From positions 248,001 through 312,000 of the forward strand of contig NZ_ABJL02000007.1 of NCBI RefSeq assembly GCF_000172175.1: a stretch of DNA of 64,000 nt. Direction: 5' to 3'. Both the position numbers and the translations under genes were made by a program. Of the stretch, positions 1 through 8,825 are shown piece after piece; within the stretch, counting starts at the first letter, position 1, and the number at the start of each line of letters is the position of its first letter. This stretch comes from Bacteroides intestinalis DSM 17393. Its GTDB lineage: Bacteria > Bacteroidota > Bacteroidia > Bacteroidales > Bacteroidaceae. Under the pieces are notes generated by a model. That model saw nothing but the letters and a program-made list of their open reading frames with translations. It made no database searches and was not told the DNA's origin.

Positions 1-1836
1 AGTAAACAAACCGGGAACAGTAAAACTAAAAGATTTTCCTTCGACCGGCTTCATACGATTCAATTTATTCAGAATATCACTTCTTTCCCCTATGATATAA
101 GGTACATCAAAAAGTGAAACCAGAGATCCGTGTGCAATATGCTCCCAACGCCCGTCTCCGGCAATTAATCCGGGCATATTTTCCGTTCCCGTCCTCGCAC
201 CTAACAATATAGGGCCACGCATAATCGAGATAGCGTTAGGTACATTAGGCAGTTCTTCAATTCTCACGGTCATCGGAGTTTTTATTTCCACCACATCTCC
301 TTTTGACCATTGGCGATCAATGGCTATATAAGAACCTGGCTGTGCATTTTTTGCATAATCAACTCCATCGCAGACCACCTGCATTTTTCCCTGCTCCACC
401 CATGAGGGATAACGTATCAGCAGTTTAAACTGTGTTGCTTTGGAAGGATTAACAGTCAACGTAGTCCCTTCTTCATTCGGAAAGTCCGTTTCTTGTACAA
501 TCTTAATCTTTTTCTCTTTCCAGTTTAATTCGGAAGGTATAAAAAGATTCACATACAGAGCATTATCCACCGTATCATGGGTATAAATAAACTGCCCGTA
601 TTTACCATGATTCTCCATACCGGTACCTACACAACACCACATTGCTTCTCCCGGTGCCGAATAAACACGATAATGCGAGGGGCAAGCAGGTGTGAAATAT
701 ACGTATCCCCCATGTTCAGGGTGCTGGGTAGAAAGGATATGATTATACAGGGCACGTTCATAAAAATCGGCATATTCCACTTTGGGATGGATACGGAACA
801 GACCTTCGGTAAGTTTCAGCATATTGTTAGTATTACACGACTCCGGTCCCTGACGTTCATGCATATAATCGGAACATTTTCCTGCTTCGGGAAAATGCTC
901 ACCCCGACTGTTTCCGCCTAATGACAAAGAGCGATGAAAAACTACAGTCTCCCAGAAAAATTCAGCAGCAGTCATAAATTCATTGTAATCCGAAGCAGTT
1001 TTCGAATTAAGTTCGGCCACACGTTGATATCCCACGGCTTTAGGCACTTGTGTATTGGCATGCTTGTTATCCAGGTTATCAATGCGCCTTGTCATACTAT
1101 CGAAAATCTGCTTGTGTGAAAAGCGCTTCGCCGTATCGAGGTATTTAGGATTGCCGGTCATTTGCCAGGCATCCGCATACACTTCATTCATACCACCGAA
1201 TTCATTATCCAGCATACGCTCCATTTGCCGGTCGTCTAAATTAGAAATAACGTCGACACCCCAGTCACAGAACTTCAAGAAGATCTTTTTCGCTTTTTCA
1301 TTTTTACCGTAAAGCCAGGCATCCCGCAGTCCGGCATAGGTTTTATGCATATTATACCAGGCCACCCAGTAGTTCCATACAATGCCTACATTTCCTTTTC
1401 TTATTTCTTCCGCAAACTTCTTACTGTTCGGAAAGCCGCAAATAGAACCGTCATCATTAGCCTGCTGTACACGCGCAAATTCAGAAACCATATAATCCAT
1501 GCGTTTTTTGCACTCCTGATTACCTGTAGCGGCATAATGAATGGCTAAAGCGCTCAGATAGTGCCCACCGATATGCCCGTCAAGACCGTCTTTTTCCCAG
1601 TTACCATACGTTTCCGCTTTCTTAGGTAATCCTGCTTCACGCAGGAAAGGGGCCAGCAGACGATCGGTATCATATTGAAGCAGAACCTTAACGTTCAAAT
1701 CACAGGCATGCTTAAAAGGGCCTGCAGTTATTCTCACATCTCCCAAAGGAAAAGTGTTCGGATAAAGCGCGTCCTGCGCAGCAAGGTTTGTAAAACTAAT
1801 CGTTATCAGTAACAATAGAATCCATTTTTTCTTCAT
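1..1836 (-). CDS. GH127-family glycoside hydrolase (beta-L-arabinofuranosidase-like), C-terminus beyond the window
   Basis: Minus-strand gene whose start lies at 1836 (ATG followed by a lysine-rich, hydrophobic signal peptide ending near LAAQ) and whose 3' end is outside the window; about 612 codons are visible. The product resembles GH127 (formerly DUF1680), enzymes that release L-arabinofuranose. The zinc/catalytic site of that family is visible: a GPESCNTNN motif with Glu332 and Cys334, and a WCC pair at Cys401-Cys402, matching the Glu-Cys-Cys-Cys zinc ligands and cysteine nucleophile known from the Bifidobacterium enzyme HypBA1. It is a paralogue of the GH127 gene at 6432-8804. A promoter with a doubled 21-nt operator lies at 1895-1959. 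The signal peptide implies export to the periplasm or surface. Family assignment is firm; exact substrate is inferred. Confidence 0.88.
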   Translation of the reverse strand, partial: MKKKWILLLLITISFTNLAAQDALYPNTFPLGDVRITAGPFKHACDLNVKVLLQYDTDRLLAPFLREAGLPKKAETYGNWEKDGLDGHIGGHYLSALAIHYAATGNQECKKRMDYMVSEFARVQQANDDGSICGFPNSKKFAEEIRKGNVGIVWNYWVAWYNMHKTYAGLRDAWLYGKNEKAKKIFLKFCDWGVDVISNLDDRQMERMLDNEFGGMNEVYADAWQMTGNPKYLDTAKRFSHKQIFDSMTRRIDNLDNKHANTQVPKAVGYQRVAELNSKTASDYNEFMTAAEFFWETVVFHRSLSLGGNSRGEHFPEAGKCSDYMHERQGPESCNTNNMLKLTEGLFRIHPKVEYADFYERALYNHILSTQHPEHGGYVYFTPACPSHYRVYSAPGEAMWCCVGTGMENHGKYGQFIYTHDTVDNALYVNLFIPSELNWKEKKIKIVQETDFPNEEGTTLTVNPSKATQFKLLIRYPSWVEQGKMQVVCDGVDYAKNAQPGSYIAIDRQWSKGDVVEIKTPMTVRIEELPNVPNAISIMRGPILLGARTGTENMPGLIAGDGRWEHIAHGSLVSLFDVPYIIGERSDILNKLNRMKPVEGKSFSFTVPGLFT

Positions 1837-1894
1837 TTCCTAATCCTTATTTATTTCCATTTATAATCATACTTCCATACGATCTGGCACAATG

Positions 1895-1959
1895 CAAAAA
1901 TAGGCCTATTGTATTATAGTCATTGTCAATTCCAGACATTTGATTTTAGATTTCAGATA
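1895..1959 (-). promoter_or_regulatory. Promoter with doubled 21-nt operator, upstream of the GH127 gene
   Basis: Reading on the minus strand, TATCTGAAATCTAAAA starts at 1959 and a second copy, TGTCTGGAATTGACAA, starts at 1938, exactly 21 nt later. A box matching the Bacteroides -7 consensus TAnnTTTG (TATTTTTG) begins at 1902, 36 nt after the second copy. The same arrangement occurs at four other promoters in the window (4076-4140, 13941-14006, 27682-27746, 49894-49958). Confidence 0.6.
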
Positions 1960-2007
1960 AAACTTACCGCAGCTCTACTGTACTTACTCCGTACATTTTT
2001 CAAAAGA

Positions 2008-2073
2008 TGTAACATCAGGAAAGAAACATGTAACATCATTATTGGGCTGAGAAAACAGAATGCTGTATGTTTG
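2008..2073 (+). promoter_or_regulatory. Promoter with a 21-nt-spaced TGTAACATC direct repeat, upstream of the CE1 gene
   Basis: TGTAACATC occurs at 2008 and again at 2029, exactly 21 nt apart. A TATGTTTG box (TAnnTTTG) follows at 2066-2073, 37 nt after the second copy, and a TTG at about 2042-2044 sits near the -33 position. The geometry equals that of the TATCT-type operators nearby but the sequence differs, so a related regulator with another specificity is possible. Confidence 0.45.
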
Positions 2074-2092
2074 CGACATAAAATTCAGAACC

Positions 2093-4012
2093 ATGAAAAA
2101 CATTGCAATCATTTTAGTATGCGCATTGGCGTATTGCTTCGGGGTACAGGCACAAAGTACCATCCCCCACTCCCAGGCTGGTTTCGACGTAGAAAAGGCA
2201 GGAATAGCCCAAGGGAAAATAGAAACAGTGACTTATAACTCTAAAACCGTTGGTACGAAGCGGAAAGCATTGGTTTATACCCCTCCCGGCTTCAGTAAGA
2301 GCAAGAAATACCCTGTACTTTATCTGCTGCATGGTATCGGTGGCGATGAACTGGAGTGGTTCAATAATGGCAAACCACAAATCATTCTCGATAACCTGTA
2401 TGCCGAAGGTAAACTAACACCGATGATCGTAGTACTCCCCAACGGAAGAGCCATAAAAGATGACCGCGCTACGGGCAATATCATGGCTCCGGATAAAGTG
2501 GAAGGCTTCGCCATTTTTGAAAAAGATCTGCTGAACGACCTGGTTCCTTTTATTGAGAAGACATATCCTGTAATCAAGAATCGAGAGAGCAGGGCCATCG
2601 CAGGACTGTCAATGGGTGGCGGGCAATCCTTAAACTTTGGTCTGGGAAATCTGGATAAATTTGCTTGGGTAGGAGGATTCTCATCCGCCCCCAACACCAA
2701 AGCACCCGAAGTGCTTGTTCCAAATCCGGAAGCTACCACACAGCAACTAAAACTGCTGTGGATATCCTGCGGGGACAATGACAACCTGATGTCTTTCAGC
2801 GAACGTACTCACCTCTACCTGCAACAGCATCGGATTCCCCATATCTTCTATGTGGAGCCCGGAGGCCACGACTTCAATGTATGGAAAAACGACCTCTACC
2901 TGTTCTCTCAATTGCTATTCAAGCCTGTAGATACGTCAAGCTTCGACAAATATGGCCTTCATGGAGCACGCGCAGAATCCAACGTACGGAACTCCAAATA
3001 TCCGCAACTGACGGCAGACCACCGCGCTATTTTTCGCATAAAAGCCCCGGATGCACAGAAAGTACAGATAGACCTGGGACGGAAATACGATATGGTCAGA
3101 CAGGAAGGAGGTATCTGGGAAACGGTAACCGATTCTTTGGGTGAAGGTTTTCATTACTATTCACTATTGATTGACGGAGTAGCGGTATCCGATCCCGGAA
3201 GTGAGACTTTCTATGGCATGGGACGCATGGCAAGCGGCATTGAAGTTCCTTTCAAGGGTGGAGAATATTATGCACTGAAGGATGTGCCACATGGTGATAT
3301 CCGCATGAAACGCTACTATTCGGAAGTAAGTCGTTCGTGGAGACGCTTCTTTGTATATACACCTGCCGGATATGACACCCGCACGGCTGAAAAATATCCT
3401 GTTTTATACCTGTTGCATGGTGGCGGAGAAGATGAACGCGGTTGGGCTACACAAGGCAAAACCGATCTGATAATAGACAACCTGATCGCTGAGGGAAAAG
3501 CTAAACCGATGTTGATAGTGATGCTCGATGGCAATATGGCTTCTGCCGGGTTCAATGCCGGTGCCTTGAAAGCATTCGAAGCCGAGCTGATGCAGGCTGT
3601 CATTCCATTTGTAGAAGATAACTACCGTGTCAGAAAAGAAGCAGACAGCCGGGCACTTGCAGGCCTCTCTATGGGAGGCATACAAACACTTTATGCCGGC
3701 CTATACCATACAGATTTGTTCGCTCATCTCGGTGTATTCAGTTCCGGATGGCTACCTTTCTACCAGAAAATCGCAGATGGCCAATACGAATTTATCAACA
3801 AGAATAAAGCAGCAATAGACTCTCAACTCAGATTACTCTGGATCGCCATGGGAGGCAAAGAAGATATAGCCTACCAGAACTGCCAGAATATGCTTAAAGA
3901 GTTTGATACACTAAAACTGAAGTATACGTATTCCGAATATCCGGGTGGACACACCTGGCCGGTATGGAGAAACAATCTGTATAATTTTGCACAGTTATTA
4001 TTCAATAAATAA
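2093..4012 (+). CDS. Secreted two-domain CE1-type esterase (feruloyl/acetyl esterase-like)
   Basis: The start at 2093 gives a clean signal peptide (MKNIAIILVCALAYCFGVQA); an in-frame ATG at 2060 would add 11 residues that do not fit one and would lie on the promoter box. The protein (about 639 aa) contains two complete alpha/beta-hydrolase esterase domains of the CE1/esterase-D type, each with a VLYLLHG strand and a GLSMGG nucleophile elbow (Ser173 and Ser526) and a late GGH motif (His259 and His620). Between them, about residues 310-400, is a beta-sandwich segment resembling the CBM48/E-set domains found in such esterases. CE1 members remove feruloyl or acetyl groups from xylan side chains. 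Its neighbours are arabinose-releasing hydrolases, which fits a feruloylated arabinose-containing glycan. Substrate is inferred, fold and catalysis are well supported. Confidence 0.87.
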   Translation: MKNIAIILVCALAYCFGVQAQSTIPHSQAGFDVEKAGIAQGKIETVTYNSKTVGTKRKALVYTPPGFSKSKKYPVLYLLHGIGGDELEWFNNGKPQIILDNLYAEGKLTPMIVVLPNGRAIKDDRATGNIMAPDKVEGFAIFEKDLLNDLVPFIEKTYPVIKNRESRAIAGLSMGGGQSLNFGLGNLDKFAWVGGFSSAPNTKAPEVLVPNPEATTQQLKLLWISCGDNDNLMSFSERTHLYLQQHRIPHIFYVEPGGHDFNVWKNDLYLFSQLLFKPVDTSSFDKYGLHGARAESNVRNSKYPQLTADHRAIFRIKAPDAQKVQIDLGRKYDMVRQEGGIWETVTDSLGEGFHYYSLLIDGVAVSDPGSETFYGMGRMASGIEVPFKGGEYYALKDVPHGDIRMKRYYSEVSRSWRRFFVYTPAGYDTRTAEKYPVLYLLHGGGEDERGWATQGKTDLIIDNLIAEGKAKPMLIVMLDGNMASAGFNAGALKAFEAELMQAVIPFVEDNYRVRKEADSRALAGLSMGGIQTLYAGLYHTDLFAHLGVFSSGWLPFYQKIADGQYEFINKNKAAIDSQLRLLWIAMGGKEDIAYQNCQNMLKEFDTLKLKYTYSEYPGGHTWPVWRNNLYNFAQLLFNK

Positions 4013-4075
4013 CAAAAGGCACATGAGAAAACAATCTATCTTCTTATTCAATACTTATAAGGATTATCACAAATA

Positions 4076-4140
4076 TATCTGATTTTGAAATTCAAATATC
4101 TAATATCGAAAGCCAGTCATTCTTCGATAGCTTACTTTTG
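4076..4140 (+). promoter_or_regulatory. Promoter with doubled 21-nt operator, upstream of the GH43 gene
   Basis: On the plus strand TATCTGATTTTGAAAT begins at 4076 and TATCTAATATCGAAAG at 4097, a 21-nt spacing. The -7 type box TACTTTTG is at 4133-4140, 36 nt after the second copy. Geometry and sequence match the operators at 1895, 13941, 27682 and 49894, in the same orientation relative to the downstream gene. Confidence 0.6.
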
Positions 4141-4206
4141 TCGCATAGTGTCCTATTGAACAAATAATAACATAAATATTTACGTATAAAAAAGATTAGA
4201 TTGGTT

Positions 4207-6291
4207 ATGAAAAGAATTCAAATCATTTTATTATTATTTGCTATTGTCCCCATGTTTGTAATAACAAAAGCAATAGCCGGTAATAATAATCAGCCCAAAA
4301 CGTCCAAGTTTGTTTATCATGGAGCTGGTAATCCGTATCTACCGTTATGGGAACATTTGCCGGACGGAGAACCCCGTGTTTTTGAAGACCCCGACAATCC
4401 GGGAAAGTTTCGCGCTTACATCATCGGTTCGCACGATGTCCGTTTCGGCAGTTATTGCGGGCCGGACATCAGAATGTGGTCAGCACCCGTAGAAGATTTA
4501 TCAAGCTGGCGTGACGAAGGAGCTATCTTTACCTATCAGGTAGAAGGACAATGGGATGTGATGTACGCTCCCGACCTTGTTGAAGTGAAAAGGAAGGACG
4601 GCACAAAAGAATATTATCTGTACCCGCATAGCCGCGGTAGAGACAGAGAAGCAATGGTTGCCAAAGGAAGCCGTCCTGACGGACCTTTTACCCCTATCAA
4701 CCTGACCGCTGATGGTACAAAAACCCTACCCGGAAGTATTCTGGGATTCGACCCGTCGGTATATATTGAATATATCACAGACCCGAACGACCCGGATTAT
4801 GAAATCGGATTCAGAGCCTATGGATATTGGGGATTTCAACGCTCATTAGCCGCCCAACTGGATCAGAACACCATGTATTCCGTACGCCCCGGAACAGAGG
4901 TTATCCCCTATTTCATGCCGGCAGGCGTCCGCAGAGGCAACAACCGTGGTCCGAAGAATATTTCATATCCGCACATCTTTCCCGGAGAAGACCTTGAAGC
5001 ATTCAACTTCTTTGAAGCCTCATCCATACGTAAGATTGGAAATAAATATGTGACCATCTATAGCGGACATTCAGGTCCCGATTATGGATTGGGCAGTTCC
5101 AACTCCACTTTGCGCTACGCTTATGGTGACTCTCCGCTGGGTCCGTGGAAGAGCGGCGGCGTTCTGGTCGATTCGCGTGCACCGGTGCTAAACCAGGATG
5201 GTTCACGACTGCAAACAACTAATGCAGGACACAATACGCATGGAAGTATAGAACTCATCAACGGACAATGGTATGTATTCTACCACCGTCCGCCCCGTGG
5301 CTTCGGCAACGCCCGCCAGTCGATGGTAGCTCCAATCCATGTGGAATGGGATAAGAAGCCGGTATCGGAAGGCGGTAAAGTTTCCATCAGAGCTTACGAC
5401 CCGTATGCAAAAGATAATATCTGGACAGCCAAAGACAGCCAGGGGAATGAATACAAAGGAGCGGAAGTAACTTCGGAAGGCTTCCATATATTTGGTCTTG
5501 ATCCTTATCAGTATTATTCCGCAGGATTTGCATGTTATCTCTCCGACGGACGTATCCAACAGGATTCATGGGACATCTGGGATAACCACGCTCCTATCAC
5601 AAACGTGAAGAACGGCAATATAATAGGATATAAGTACTTCGGTTTCGGCGGATTGAATAAAGATAAACTGGGCCTGAAAGCTTTCGAAGGAACCAAAAAG
5701 GGAAACAAAACAGCCTTCAACCTCTTCCTTGCACCGAAAACATCAAAGACATTTAAAGTGAATGTTTGGTTAGACGGTCCGTGGAATAACGAAACCTGGA
5801 AAGGAACGAAGATAGGTGAGATAGTTGTTCCCGCCAATTCGGCACAGGAAACAACACAGTTTACAATCGACGTATCGAAGTTTGTTGACCATTTGGACAA
5901 GAAACATGCAATCTACCTCGTTGCTGAAAGTCAGGAGACCGGCGATCTCTTTGATTTAGCCGGATTGGGATTCAGTTCCAACAAGAAGAAAATTGTTCGT
6001 CCGGTTGTCCCCAAAGTAAATATCGAAGTAAACGGAAAAGCAATCGAAGTACCGGAAACTCCTGTACGTTCCACCGAAAGCAATGGTATCACCGGCTATG
6101 ACATCTATGAGGCTGTCTACAAACTTCCCGCCGGAACAACCGGAATACCTACTGTGTCGGCATCAGCAACTGACAAGAGTGTGAAAGTAGAGATTATCCA
6201 GACAACATCGGTTTCCGGAACTGCTATTGTGAAATTCGACTATAAAGGGGTGGTTAAAACATATAAGGTTGTGTTTAGCCCGCTTGCATAA
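4207..6291 (+). CDS. Family 43 glycoside hydrolase with C-terminal carbohydrate-binding-like domain
   Basis: Start chosen at ATG 4207 (MKRIQIILLLF...), which gives a signal peptide ending around KAIAG; a TTG two codons upstream is less likely. The N-terminal ~400 residues read as a five-bladed GH43 propeller: the base region near EPRVFEDPD, a GFDPSVY segment that fits the pKa-modulating Asp, and FFEASSIRKIG with Glu270 in the position of the family general acid. The C-terminal part (about 430-600, including YKYFGFGGL and FKVNVWLDGPW) looks like a CBM6-type sandwich, followed by a small Ig-like domain to the end. GH43 enzymes are mostly arabinofuranosidases or xylosidases. The GH127 gene starts 140 bp downstream and may be cotranscribed. 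Substrate not determined. Confidence 0.8.
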   Translation: MKRIQIILLLFAIVPMFVITKAIAGNNNQPKTSKFVYHGAGNPYLPLWEHLPDGEPRVFEDPDNPGKFRAYIIGSHDVRFGSYCGPDIRMWSAPVEDLSSWRDEGAIFTYQVEGQWDVMYAPDLVEVKRKDGTKEYYLYPHSRGRDREAMVAKGSRPDGPFTPINLTADGTKTLPGSILGFDPSVYIEYITDPNDPDYEIGFRAYGYWGFQRSLAAQLDQNTMYSVRPGTEVIPYFMPAGVRRGNNRGPKNISYPHIFPGEDLEAFNFFEASSIRKIGNKYVTIYSGHSGPDYGLGSSNSTLRYAYGDSPLGPWKSGGVLVDSRAPVLNQDGSRLQTTNAGHNTHGSIELINGQWYVFYHRPPRGFGNARQSMVAPIHVEWDKKPVSEGGKVSIRAYDPYAKDNIWTAKDSQGNEYKGAEVTSEGFHIFGLDPYQYYSAGFACYLSDGRIQQDSWDIWDNHAPITNVKNGNIIGYKYFGFGGLNKDKLGLKAFEGTKKGNKTAFNLFLAPKTSKTFKVNVWLDGPWNNETWKGTKIGEIVVPANSAQETTQFTIDVSKFVDHLDKKHAIYLVAESQETGDLFDLAGLGFSSNKKKIVRPVVPKVNIEVNGKAIEVPETPVRSTESNGITGYDIYEAVYKLPAGTTGIPTVSASATDKSVKVEIIQTTSVSGTAIVKFDYKGVVKTYKVVFSPLA

Positions 6292-6315
6292 GAAAACAAA
6301 TAGCGATCAGAATAT

Positions 6316-6415
6316 TATAGTCAAATAGAACTGATTTGCGAGAAATGAAATTCATAAATCATTGATATAAAGAGAATAATTTATGAAATTTGCAATACAT
6401 TTCTATTTGACTATA
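6316..6415. repeat. Large imperfect inverted repeat between GH43 and GH127
   Basis: The outer arms are perfect: TATAGTCAAATAGAA at 6316-6330 pairs with 6401-6415. Inside them, GAAATTCATAAAT (6347-6359) pairs with 6379-6391 with a single-base bulge. The whole ~100-nt intergenic sequence could fold into one long AT-rich stem-loop. It has no T-tract at the end, so it is as likely an mRNA-processing or attenuation structure as a terminator. Confidence 0.55.
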
Positions 6416-6431
6416 TAAACAGATTATAAGC

Positions 6432-8804
6432 ATGAAAAAGTCATTTACCATTCTATTATTAATGTGTGCAGGCATAGGGGCAAACGCACAAGATAAGTTG
6501 TATCCCAACGAGTTTCCTCTCTCGCAAATAACACTCCTCGAAGGACCCTTGAAACATGCCCGTGACCTGAATATCGAGACATTGCTCAAGTACGACTGTG
6601 ACCGCCTGATAGCTCCCTATCGAAAAGAGGCAGGACTGACACCCAAAGCAAAGTGTTATCCCAATTGGGACGGATTGGACGGACATGTGGGAGGACATTA
6701 CCTCACAGCTATGGCGATTAACGCAGCTACCGGCAATGAAGAATGTCGCAAGCGCATGGAGTACATTATCAATGAAATAGCCGAATGCGCCGAAGCTAAT
6801 TACAAGAACCATCCCAAGTGGGGTGTTGGCTACATGGGCGGAATGCCTAACAGCCAGAATATATGGAGCGGTTTTAAAAACGGCGACTTCCGCGTATACA
6901 GCGGTTCGTGGGCGCCTTTCTATAACCTGCACAAAATGTATGCAGGCTTGCGCGACGCATGGCTATATTGCGGCAACGAGCAGGCAAAGACTCTTTTTCT
7001 ACAGTTCTGTAATTGGGCAATCGATATCACATCAGGTCTGTCGGACGAGCAGATGGAACGGATGCTTGGCAACGAGCATGGCGGCATGAACGAAGTGCTT
7101 GCTGATGCGTATGCCATTACCCGCGAACAGAAGTACCTTGACTGTGCGAAGCGTTTCTCTCATAAACGGTTATTTACTCCTATGTCCCAGCGGCAGGACT
7201 GTCTCGACAACATGCACGCCAATACGCAAGTACCCAAAGTTATCGGTTTTGAGCGTATATCAGAGTTATCGGGCAATGAAGATTATCACATGGCAAGTTC
7301 ATTCTTCTGGGACATTGTAACAGGCGAGCGCAGCCTTGCATTTGGCGGGAATAGCCGTCGTGAACACTTCCCTGCCAAGGATGCTTGCATGGATTTCATC
7401 AATGACATCGACGGACCTGAGAGCTGCAACACCAACAATATATTGAAACTGACAGAAGACCTCCATCGCCGTAACCCGGAAGCGCGGTATGCCGACTACT
7501 ACGAGCTTGCCACTTTCAACCATATACTCTCCACCCAGCATCCGGAACATGGAGGCTACGTCTATTTCACACCTGCCCGTCCCCGCCACTATCGCAACTA
7601 CTCCGCTCCTAATGAAGCAATGTGGTGTTGTGTCGGCACCGGTATGGAGAACCATGGTAAGTACGGACAATTCATCTACACCCATGTAGGTGATGCTCTT
7701 TTTGTGAATCTATATGCGGCTTCGCAACTCGACTGGAAAGAACGCGGCATCACGCTACGTCAGGAGACGGCTTTCCCTTATTCTGAAAACAGTACTATTA
7801 CTATTGCGGAAGGCAAAGGCACATTCAATCTTATGGTACGCTATCCGGGATGGGTACATCCGGGCGAATTCAAGGTCAGTGTAAACGGAAAGCCAGTCGA
7901 TATCATTACAGGTCCGTCATCATACGTCAGCATCAATCGCAAATGGAAAAAAGGCGATGTGGTGAATATCAATTTCCCAATGCACTCATCCCTGCGTTAC
8001 TTACCCAACGAACCGCAGTACATTGCTTTCATGCATGGACCTATCCTTCTCGGTATGAAAACCGGTACAGAGTCGATGGCTTCACTCATAGCAGATGACA
8101 GTCGTTTCGGGCAGTATGCAGGCGGTCCCAAACAGCCTATTGATAAAGCTCCAATCCTCATCAACAATGACATCGCCAGCATCCCGTCGCAGCTCACTCC
8201 TGTACCAGGTAAGCCGCTGCACTTCACACTGAGCACCCGCATGGAGAACAAGATTGAAGGAGAATTGCAGCCATTCTTCGAAATTCATGACTCTCGCTAT
8301 ATGATGTATTGGCTTGCTCTCACCGAAGGCAGTTATAAGCAATACATTGATAACATTGCCAAGCAGGAACAGGAGCGTCAGGCGCTTGAAGCAAGCACTG
8401 TCGACAAAGTGCAGCCAGGCGAACAGCAACCGGAGACCGACCACCAGATGGAAACCGACGAGTCATACACAGGCAACACAAATAATGTCTTCTACCGCGA
8501 TGCCCGCAACGGACATTATTTTAGTTACCTCATGCAAACCGATGGTTTGACTGACCTCAAGCTACGCCTCAAGTATTGGGGAGTGGGCGAATGGAAAAGC
8601 CATGAGTTCGATATTTATATTGATGATGTATTTCTCCGTTCTATCAATAATACCGGCAAATACCGCATATCGGAGTTCAAAGCAGAAACCTATGACATTC
8701 CGGATACTCTTTTGCAGGATAAGAAACAAGTACGCGTCAAGTTTGTGGCAAAACCAAACAAGCAAATAGGCGAGATATATGAAGTAAGATTAATAAAACA
8801 GTAG
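6432..8804 (+). CDS. GH127-family glycoside hydrolase (beta-L-arabinofuranosidase-like)
   Basis: 790-aa secreted protein with signal peptide (MKKSFTILLLMCAGIGANAQ). The catalytic (alpha/alpha)6-barrel region of GH127 runs to about residue 480, with Glu330 and Cys332 in GPESCNTNN and the Cys399-Cys400 pair in MWCCVGTGM, equivalent to the zinc ligands and cysteine nucleophile of HypBA1. The rest is beta-sandwich, and residues ~640-790 form an extra C-terminal domain ending in a jelly-roll-like segment preceded by a Gln/Glu-rich linker. It is clearly paralogous to the gene cut by the left edge of the window. It follows the GH43 gene by 140 bp and shares a bidirectional terminator with the convergent GH97 gene; its stop codon lies inside that hairpin. 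Confidence 0.88.
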   Translation: MKKSFTILLLMCAGIGANAQDKLYPNEFPLSQITLLEGPLKHARDLNIETLLKYDCDRLIAPYRKEAGLTPKAKCYPNWDGLDGHVGGHYLTAMAINAATGNEECRKRMEYIINEIAECAEANYKNHPKWGVGYMGGMPNSQNIWSGFKNGDFRVYSGSWAPFYNLHKMYAGLRDAWLYCGNEQAKTLFLQFCNWAIDITSGLSDEQMERMLGNEHGGMNEVLADAYAITREQKYLDCAKRFSHKRLFTPMSQRQDCLDNMHANTQVPKVIGFERISELSGNEDYHMASSFFWDIVTGERSLAFGGNSRREHFPAKDACMDFINDIDGPESCNTNNILKLTEDLHRRNPEARYADYYELATFNHILSTQHPEHGGYVYFTPARPRHYRNYSAPNEAMWCCVGTGMENHGKYGQFIYTHVGDALFVNLYAASQLDWKERGITLRQETAFPYSENSTITIAEGKGTFNLMVRYPGWVHPGEFKVSVNGKPVDIITGPSSYVSINRKWKKGDVVNINFPMHSSLRYLPNEPQYIAFMHGPILLGMKTGTESMASLIADDSRFGQYAGGPKQPIDKAPILINNDIASIPSQLTPVPGKPLHFTLSTRMENKIEGELQPFFEIHDSRYMMYWLALTEGSYKQYIDNIAKQEQERQALEASTVDKVQPGEQQPETDHQMETDESYTGNTNNVFYRDARNGHYFSYLMQTDGLTDLKLRLKYWGVGEWKSHEFDIYIDDVFLRSINNTGKYRISEFKAETYDIPDTLLQDKKQVRVKFVAKPNKQIGEIYEVRLIKQ

Positions 8805-8825
8805 CTGGATAGCTACTGTTTTATT
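8792..8825. terminator. Bidirectional terminator that contains both convergent stop codons
   Basis: AATAAAACAGTAGCT (8792-8806), a GGAT loop and the exact reverse complement (8811-8825) form a perfect 15-bp stem. The TAG stop of the plus-strand GH127 (8802-8804) and the TAG stop of the minus-strand GH97 (8813-8815) are both inside the stem. The A-rich left flank and T-rich right flank give U-tracts in both directions. Confidence 0.8.

Noticed and set aside
2060..2092. Upstream ATG for the CE1 esterase
   Set aside because: It would place coding sequence over the TATGTTTG box and spoil the signal peptide; ATG 2093 is better.
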